The translations under genes were made by a program, and so were the position numbers. Shown in pieces: positions 26,244 through 32,081 of a stretch of 32,081 nucleotides of DNA. The stretch is from Minisyncoccota bacterium (lineage in GTDB: Bacteria > Patescibacteriota > Minisyncoccia > Phycocordibacterales > Phycocordibacteraceae), in contig JAQVIY010000001.1 in the NCBI GenBank assembly GCA_028695415.1, positions 177,067 through 209,147 on the forward strand, in the 5' to 3' direction. Numbering within the stretch: the stretch's first letter is position 1; every line of letters begins with the position of its first letter. A model generated the notes under the pieces. It searched no databases. It was not told the DNA's origin and saw nothing but the letters and a program-made list of their open reading frames with translations.

Positions 26244-27059
26244 TTAGACTTTACTTAATTTGTCTTTGCAATCTTTGCAGTAAATAGAATCGTAAATGGT
26301 CGAGTCAATCGCGTAATCGGGCATAAAGATCTTCCCGCAGCCGGAACATTTCGGACCAACTGAAGATAAAGATAATGCTGAATTAATCCCTAGAACTGAC
26401 GCACCGAATTGATATGGGGAACTCCCAACGAACGGGACACGGCGTCCGTCTATTTGTATTTCCTTAATTTGCTTCTCGAGAACCACGATTTTCTTTTTAA
26501 GCTCATCGATCTTACCTTCGTCTTTCAAAACAGCGAGTTCTTTCCGTTTTTCAAGAATCTCAAGCATGTATGACTGAAGAACCTCTTTTTCTTTCTTGTC
26601 TATTTCAATAGACCTTTCTTGTACCGCTTGAAGTTCGGGGACAACATCTACCCAATCCGCTAGACCTGCAGAAATGTTAAGCATTATGGTTGAAAGATGT
26701 CGATCTGTTTCTTCGAGTGCTTTTTTACCTTCTTTCCCAACATTCTTAAATGAAGCGACCCAAGCTCTAATCTGTACAATTTGCTCACGAATAGCTTCAA
26801 GATTTCTCAACGCTGACCGCCCCTTCTTCTCTAGAACATTTTCTGTAGCGAGATGACTGAAATCGTTTTTTATAAAACTGCCTGCCACTCCTGCAAATAC
26901 ACTCCCTAAGACTGAAAGTAGCGTGGCAAAAAGAGTATTGCTCTTAAAAACGAAAGCGAAGATTAAACTGACTGTCGTCAGAATGATAAAAATAACTGAC
27001 CCTGGTCCGAGGAACACCCCTAAAAATCTGCACCAATCATTTTTTAAATTTTGCCACAT
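26244..27059 (-). CDS. Membrane / coiled-coil / zinc-ribbon protein of unknown function in the R-M operon
   Basis: Two N-terminal hydrophobic segments, coiled coil, C-terminal CSGCGKIFMPD...YCKDCKDKLSKV. Confidence 0.8.
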   Translation of the reverse strand: MWQNLKNDWCRFLGVFLGPGSVIFIILTTVSLIFAFVFKSNTLFATLLSVLGSVFAGVAGSFIKNDFSHLATENVLEKKGRSALRNLEAIREQIVQIRAWVASFKNVGKEGKKALEETDRHLSTIMLNISAGLADWVDVVPELQAVQERSIEIDKKEKEVLQSYMLEILEKRKELAVLKDEGKIDELKKKIVVLEKQIKEIQIDGRRVPFVGSSPYQFGASVLGINSALSLSSVGPKCSGCGKIFMPDYAIDSTIYDSIYCKDCKDKLSKV

Positions 27060-27060
27060 G

Positions 27061-29013
27061 TTATTTGAGAGGTTTATCTTTAATAAACCTCAAATACCCC
27101 TCCGCGATGTCGTCGAGGTCGGTGTCGAGGACTTTGCGACCCTTGGTGTCGTGCGCATAATTGCCGCTCGCATCCTTCTTATAGACATAGTCGCCCGAGT
27201 TGTCCTTGCCCGCCTTCTTTGAGACTGCCATGAAGATCGGATAATCCGCCTCTGGCTCACCCGCCTCGCCTCCCCACTTCTCTAAGAAAAGGACACTCGT
27301 TTTGGTGCCGGTGTGCGGCTTGAAAGTGTTGCCGTGGAGCCCGACCACCGCCTTGATGCGCGCCTTATCGAAGAGATAGTCGCGCACATACTCCATGTTG
27401 GTGTTGTTGAGGACCCCCTGCGGGAGGACGATCGCCATCCGCCCGCCGGGGCGGAGCATGTCGAGCGTGCGCTCGATAAAGAGGATGTGCCGCTCGATCT
27501 TGCCGACCAACTTCCCCTTCTTCTTGCCAAAGAGGTATTGCCGCAGGAGGCCTTGATCCTTGATCTCGCCGGCAAAGGGCGGGTTGGTGAGGATAACGTC
27601 GAAGTTGAAATAATGAAAGGTCTTTTTATTCTCGGCGTCGTCGGCGGTGGTCGCCTGTGGTGCAAGCTTGCCTTGGAGCTTAGCGCGTGCGTCGAGAAGC
27701 TGGGGCGTCTCGCCCTGCCACTCGCGCGGGTCGAGCGAGTTTAGTTTGAAGAGGTGCGAGCGGCCGTCGCCCGCGATGAGCATGAGTGCGCGCGAGACCT
27801 TGGACACTTCATCGGCAAAGTCGATCCCCCAGAGATGCTCGCGTGCATATTCCTGCATTGCGGTGTCAGAGCCGCCGAGGTGCGTATCGCGGACGTAGTG
27901 CATCGCGCCCACCAAGAAGCCGCCCGAGCCCGCAGCCGGGTCGAGCACGTCTTCGCCCTCCTTTGGGTTGAGCATCTTCACCGCCATGCGGATCACGTGC
28001 CGCGGGGTGAAGTATTGTCCCTTTGCTCCGCGCGAGACCTCGGCGATCAGATGCTCGAATGCTTCGTCGACGATCGATAGGTCAGAGCCGAAGAGACGCG
28101 CCTTCTCGAGCTCGCCGACCACGACCGAGAGATGTTCCTGTGAGAGGTCAATGTTTTCTTGATCAAAGAAGGTGCCGGGCCACTTCTTGATCGACTTCTT
28201 GAAGAGGTCGTTGATGACGGCGTAGGTCTTGGCTGGGTCGCGATACTTGCGGAAATGCACCTCCTTATCAGGGCGCGTGGTGCGCGCCTCTTGCTCGTCA
28301 TAGAGCTTGGCGTAGATGAGCTTGAACACTTCGTTAAAGACGTTCCCGCCCGCGTTGGCGAGGACGAGCTCCTCCATCGTAGTGATGAGATCCTTCAGGT
28401 CGACATCGGTGCGCGTATATTCAAAATACGTCTTCTTCTCTTCAAGGAGATCATCGATAGTCTTATTGGCGGCGGGCAGCTCGGGGAGCGTGTCGTCGAA
28501 CTCCTTCGGATAGGGACGATAGAGGATGATGCGCTTCGCGCCGTTGCTCCACACGCCGATCTCCGACCCTTCGGCATTCAAATATCCCTTGAGCTGCTCG
28601 ATGCCCTTGCTCTCGGTCGGCGCCTTCACCTCGACGAGGATATACGGGGTGATCTTGTCGGGCTTGTACACGACAATGTCGACGGCCTTTGCATGAATCT
28701 CGCGCCCGAAATGCACACTCTTCTCGGTATCGATGCGATCCATTGGATAACCGTAGTGCACATTGAGTTTGTGTAGCCAGAGCTGGCGGACGATCTCTTC
28801 AGGACGGCTGGTGCCCTTCTTCTCGTCATACACGAAACGTGGCTTGGCTGATTTTAAATCCTTAAGGTAGTAGCGGCCGGGTTCATCTTCAGTAATCTCA
28901 AGCACTATGTATACATCCAGACCTTCAAACTCTTTCAAGCCGAAAGTTGCATCAGCATCTTTAAAAATCTTACCGATGACTTCTTCTGCGCGATTTGGTT
29001 TCTTTGTTGCCAT
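27061..29013 (-). CDS. HSDR_N-type nuclease domain fused to N6-adenine methyltransferase (HsdM-like)
   Basis: N-term VDIVVY...YILVEVKAP (D112...E128-x-K130); SAM motif DVLDPAAGSGGF; NPPF motif VILTNPPFAGE. Confidence 0.88.
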   Translation of the reverse strand: MATKKPNRAEEVIGKIFKDADATFGLKEFEGLDVYIVLEITEDEPGRYYLKDLKSAKPRFVYDEKKGTSRPEEIVRQLWLHKLNVHYGYPMDRIDTEKSVHFGREIHAKAVDIVVYKPDKITPYILVEVKAPTESKGIEQLKGYLNAEGSEIGVWSNGAKRIILYRPYPKEFDDTLPELPAANKTIDDLLEEKKTYFEYTRTDVDLKDLITTMEELVLANAGGNVFNEVFKLIYAKLYDEQEARTTRPDKEVHFRKYRDPAKTYAVINDLFKKSIKKWPGTFFDQENIDLSQEHLSVVVGELEKARLFGSDLSIVDEAFEHLIAEVSRGAKGQYFTPRHVIRMAVKMLNPKEGEDVLDPAAGSGGFLVGAMHYVRDTHLGGSDTAMQEYAREHLWGIDFADEVSKVSRALMLIAGDGRSHLFKLNSLDPREWQGETPQLLDARAKLQGKLAPQATTADDAENKKTFHYFNFDVILTNPPFAGEIKDQGLLRQYLFGKKKGKLVGKIERHILFIERTLDMLRPGGRMAIVLPQGVLNNTNMEYVRDYLFDKARIKAVVGLHGNTFKPHTGTKTSVLFLEKWGGEAGEPEADYPIFMAVSKKAGKDNSGDYVYKKDASGNYAHDTKGRKVLDTDLDDIAEGYLRFIKDKPLK

Positions 29014-29017
29014 AGTG

Positions 29018-29653
29018 TTATGCGATAGCTTGCCACTGACTCCCTTTAAGGACTGATACCACCTTGCCCTTGAGGATTGTCTCGTCGGTAAAGAGGATAT
29101 TTTGATATTTTGGATTCTCTGGTTTGAGGTACACGTACGGCGGTTTATCTTCAGAGATAAAACGCTTCACGGTGCCTTCATCGCCGATTTCGGCGTATAC
29201 GATATCGCCAGAGATAAATTCTTTTTTGGTCTGGACGAGGATTGCGTCGCCATCGTCAATGCCGGCATTCACCATCGAATCGCCGGCGATCTTAAGCATG
29301 AACATTTCTTCAACAAGTCTTGAAACCTCGTTCGACAAGGTGCGCCACTCTCCCGAAACGCGAATTGCCTCAGCGGGGAGGCCTGCGGTCGTCGTCCCGA
29401 GCATGGGAGCGAGTGGTGGCCGACCGATCGTCTGATAGCCGAGGTTGGTGATGGCGATACTGCGCGCGCCGGGCTCTTTCTTTACACAACCACCCTTGCG
29501 GAGTTTCTCGAGAAGATCAGTGACTGATTGATTAGAGGCCACGCCGAGATTTTCTCGCATCTCCTCAAACGTCGGCGGGAATCCGCTATTGGTCATGAAA
29601 TCGTATATGACCTGTAGAAGCTCTTTTTGCCTTTCAGTTACGCCATTTTTCAT
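29018..29653 (-). CDS. lexA: LexA repressor
   Basis: Winged-helix N-term TERQKELLQVIYDFMTNSGFPPTFEEM; Ala-Gly cleavage site TTAGLPAEAI; GDSMVNAGIDDGD Ser; GTVKRF Lys. Confidence 0.93.
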   Translation of the reverse strand: MKNGVTERQKELLQVIYDFMTNSGFPPTFEEMRENLGVASNQSVTDLLEKLRKGGCVKKEPGARSIAITNLGYQTIGRPPLAPMLGTTTAGLPAEAIRVSGEWRTLSNEVSRLVEEMFMLKIAGDSMVNAGIDDGDAILVQTKKEFISGDIVYAEIGDEGTVKRFISEDKPPYVYLKPENPKYQNILFTDETILKGKVVSVLKGSQWQAIA

Positions 29654-29788
29654 CAAGTATAGTGTACCCGACTATTTATACAGGTATCTAGTATGTATCT
29701 GTTGATAACTAGCCAGACCAGCAAATCGGTCTTATCTTAAGAACCGCAGGTAGAAGGGAGAGTATGGACAGGCACGATTTTGTTCTTG

Positions 29789-30000
29789 CAAAAAATGCAA
29801 AGGAGCCCGTGCTCCGCGGGTAGGACCGCGAGTACGCTTTTCGAAGCTTACAGCTTCAGTACACCTTGCGGATAGTTTGCTTCAAGAAATCGCAAACTAT
29901 GCTCGCAAGGTCTTCGAATCCTACACGGAAGCCTCCCAGGCTTCCTCCGCGGAGCAGTAAAAGAAAAGACACCCTTTCGGGTGCTTTTCTATTCTGCTCC
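29789..30000 (-). ncRNA. Candidate structured RNA: five consecutive stem-loops, the last terminator-like
   Basis: Stems 29951-30000, 29927-29945, 29864-29910, 29843-29857, 29802-29815; minus-strand GGAGC-acgg-GCTCC-TTTGCATTTTTT. Confidence 0.45.
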
Positions 30001-30120
30001 GAGCGGTGCGAGAGCTTCGAACCGTCATTCTGAACGGGTGGCACTCCTACGAGATGGAGGCTGCCGTAAAGGTGCTCCGGCGCGAGTCGCCCTTTGAGCA
30101 CGTGGACTGAGTTATCCGCA

Positions 30121-30147
30121 AAAATGCCCCGGCTGGGCCGTGGGCAT
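30121..30147 (-). terminator. Possible minus-strand intrinsic terminator
   Basis: Minus strand AATGCCCacGGCccaGCCgGGGCATT followed by TTT. Confidence 0.45.
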
Positions 30148-30187
30148 TCACGCTCGCTATGGGCTTTTATTATAACCCCTGCTTAGG

Positions 30188-30212
30188 ACTGGCGAGAGGT
30201 TATCTCGCCAGT
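30188..30212. repeat. Perfect 10-bp inverted repeat upstream of transposase
   Basis: ACTGGCGAGA-ggtta-TCTCGCCAGT. Confidence 0.8.
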
Positions 30213-30430
30213 GCCAAACCAAGGTTGGTCTTAGCCAAGCACTTCGCCATGCATCAGGCGAATCCATTGGCACGTCAGCTGACCGTTTTGGATGTTAGCT
30301 TCCTTCGGGCAAAGGCCTCAAATAGGTTTATCCACTCCAGTGGCCGGTTTGCCTGATCGGGTGAATTCTATTCAAAATGCCGTTCGGGGTACCCGGCGGT
30401 TTTTTCGTTCCGGCCGATAACCAAAAAACC

Positions 30431-31612
30431 ATGAATACCAACGTATTAAGTTATGCCGAGTACCAGAGAAAAGTTAAAGGTCTAAAGACTCCGGAGGACG
30501 TCGCAGCGTTCGCCCAAGAGCTGCTCGCCCCCGTGCTCTCAACTGGAGATAGAAATGAGGAAAGCGAGGACGAGCGAAAGGATACCAGGAGTGCCCCTCC
30601 TGCGGAGATTACGCGAAAGCGCGTACACCTGCCAAAGGACAAGATGCACGCGCTTCGAAGCATTGCGTCTTCCGAGGTCGGAGTGTTCAGCCCGTGGTTC
30701 GATGTCGTTGGAAGCGACACCGAGGCTATGGTCATAAGCCTGTACGCAAAAGGACTTACCACCCGTGACATCTCGAACTACCTGAAAAATATGCACGGCA
30801 TTGAAATCGCGCAGCCGTCGATCTCGGCGATCACCGACAAAGTGTTTCCGCTGGTGAAAGAATGGCAGTCGCGCTCACTCTCGTCGTGCTACCCGGTAGT
30901 ATACCTCGACGGCCTGCACTTCAAGGTGCGCGACGCAGGTAAGATCGCTTCAAAGGTCGCATACATCGTTCTTGGTATCAACCAGTACGGACAGAAAGAA
31001 GTGCTGGGCATTTGGGTCAGTGAATCCGAAGGCTCAAAGTTCTGGATGCATGTTCTCAACGACCTCAAGAACCGAGGCGTCGATGACATTCTGATCGCAT
31101 GTGTCGACGGCCTCAAGGGATTCCCAGAGGCAATCAAAGCGATTTATCCGCACACAGACGTGCAGGTCTGCATTACACACCAGATCAGGCACACCATCAT
31201 GTTCATCCCGCACAAGGATAAAAAGCAATTCTGCGACGAGCTGAAAACAATCTACATTGCTCCGACCGAGGAAGCAGGATTGGAAGCTCTGAAGCAGATG
31301 ATGGAACGGTGGCCGCAGTACCGCTCTTACCTCAAGAGCTGGGAGACCCGATGGATTGACCTTGCGCCGTTCTTCAATTATCCGCAGCCGATCCGCAAGA
31401 TGGTGTACACCACAAACGCTATCGAGAATCTCAACAGGCAATTCCGCAAGGTGACCAAGACAACTACCATCTTCCCTCACGATGACGCGCTTATAAAGCT
31501 CCTGTGGCTCGCGCAAGCGGACATCACGCAGGGATGGGTGCTTACCACCAGGAATTGGGGCGAGGTGTTGGCACAGCTCAACATCCTCTTCCCGGATCGT
31601 GTTCACTTCTAA
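30431..31612 (+). CDS. IS256-family (mutator-type) transposase
   Basis: YPVVYLDGLHFKVRD, ILIACVDGLKGFPEAI, CITHQIRHT, YTTNAIENLNRQFRK; DDE residues present. Start placed at MNTNVLSY. Confidence 0.92.
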   Translation: MNTNVLSYAEYQRKVKGLKTPEDVAAFAQELLAPVLSTGDRNEESEDERKDTRSAPPAEITRKRVHLPKDKMHALRSIASSEVGVFSPWFDVVGSDTEAMVISLYAKGLTTRDISNYLKNMHGIEIAQPSISAITDKVFPLVKEWQSRSLSSCYPVVYLDGLHFKVRDAGKIASKVAYIVLGINQYGQKEVLGIWVSESEGSKFWMHVLNDLKNRGVDDILIACVDGLKGFPEAIKAIYPHTDVQVCITHQIRHTIMFIPHKDKKQFCDELKTIYIAPTEEAGLEALKQMMERWPQYRSYLKSWETRWIDLAPFFNYPQPIRKMVYTTNAIENLNRQFRKVTKTTTIFPHDDALIKLLWLAQADITQGWVLTTRNWGEVLAQLNILFPDRVHF

Positions 31613-31679
31613 GCCACGAGCCATCGTCGAAATTAATTAACTAACACGGCCGGGACGATGCCGCACGGCAACCCCAACC

Positions 31680-31706
31680 AAAAGCCACGGGCACACCGTG
31701 GCTTTT
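31680..31706. terminator. Bidirectional intrinsic terminator
   Basis: AAAAGCCACGG-gcaca-CCGTGGCTTTT between convergent genes. Confidence 0.75.
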
Positions 31707-31709
31707 GCG

Positions 31710-32081
31710 TTAGGCTTTGATTTTCTTTCTCACAAGGAGGTAAATGATGCTGAGGACTATGCCGATACCGATTGGCGGAATCGCGTAAAGCACGAGATTA
31801 GCGACGTTGAACAATAGCGATGCGCTGGTGTTTAAAATATTAAAGAGCCACGGCACGAGATAGGCGTAGGAAATATACATCAGCAACAGCCAGACCAATG
31901 CCTTCATGAGATTGTAGAGCTCCCACATGTCAAAAGCCTTAACGACGATATCGTGCAGGACTTTATAGAAGCGCAGTACGTACAGCAACAGGCCAAGCGT
32001 ACAGAAAGTGAACGCGCTGTAAAATGCCCGGACAAAGACGCTTGGCTCGGACAGGGGCGCGATGTGCTGCCACTCGAACTT
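31710..32081 (-). CDS. Multi-TM membrane protein (partial, runs off right edge)
   Basis: Frame stays open to the window edge: KFEWQHIAPLSEPSVFVRAFYSAFTFCTLGLLLYVLRFYKVLHD...; the track start at 31988 is internal. Confidence 0.65.
   Translation of the reverse strand, partial: KFEWQHIAPLSEPSVFVRAFYSAFTFCTLGLLLYVLRFYKVLHDIVVKAFDMWELYNLMKALVWLLLMYISYAYLVPWLFNILNTSASLLFNVANLVLYAIPPIGIGIVLSIIYLLVRKKIKA

Noticed and set aside
29905-29945. tRNA-like T-loop sequence TTCGAATCC
   Set aside because: Flanking arms do not pair as a T-stem and no acceptor or anticodon arm is present.
29856-30101. 81-aa minus ORF MLKGRLAPEHLYG... and the overlapping + frame ...RELRTVILNGWHSYEMEAAVKVLRRESPFEHVD*
   Set aside because: Both overlap the strong hairpins and each other; coding status cannot be decided without a search, so neither is called as a gene.
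30359-31680. Exact IS256 terminal inverted repeats and target duplication
   Set aside because: I could not find a convincing matched pair by eye, so element boundaries are not claimed.
31707-31713. GTTAGGC resembling an integron attC core site
   Set aside because: No partner RYYYAAC core in a paired context and no integrase; 7-mer match is chance-level.
1-32081. CRISPR arrays, rRNA genes
   Set aside because: No regularly spaced repeats and no rRNA-like sequence seen.

Overview
The window looks like a chromosomal segment of a small-genome bacterium, probably Patescibacteria/CPR (an inference from compact genes, small conserved hypotheticals and divergent core proteins). Left to centre there is a reverse-oriented cell-wall, division and housekeeping block: mraZ-rsmH-ftsL-ftsI-murF (dcw), tRNA-Leu(UAG), lysS, greA, mreB-mreC-mreD-mrdA, proS, rseP, frr, DNA pol III delta'-like. 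It continues with a SemiSWEET-like gene, a second mreB, murA, def, fmt, hpf, a DUF167 gene, a glutaredoxin and tspO. The accessory right third holds one tightly packed minus-strand operon of about 7.6 kb. In transcription order it encodes LexA, an HSDR_N-nuclease/N6-methylase fusion, a membrane/coiled-coil/zinc-ribbon protein, HsdS, a 57-aa protein, a DUF2130-type coiled-coil protein with a candidate PD-(D/E)xK motif, and a frame-disrupted TPR-like protein next to a GCGA repeat. It ends at a clear terminator. Upstream of lexA is a hairpin-dense non-coding stretch, then an IS256-family transposase. Main leads: (1) the LexA-headed restriction-like operon; (2) recurrent -10 boxes 6-8 nt before ATG, suggesting leaderless mRNAs; (3) a 134-bp MITE-like inverted repeat with a CATA direct repeat and a 25-codon mini-ORF abutting the mreB start; (4) an orphan promoter-to-terminator unit (12331-12524); (5) a five-hairpin RNA candidate (29789-30000); (6) a perfect operator-like palindrome filling the promoter spacer of the SemiSWEET-like gene. 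All calls come from reading the sequence; no searches were run.
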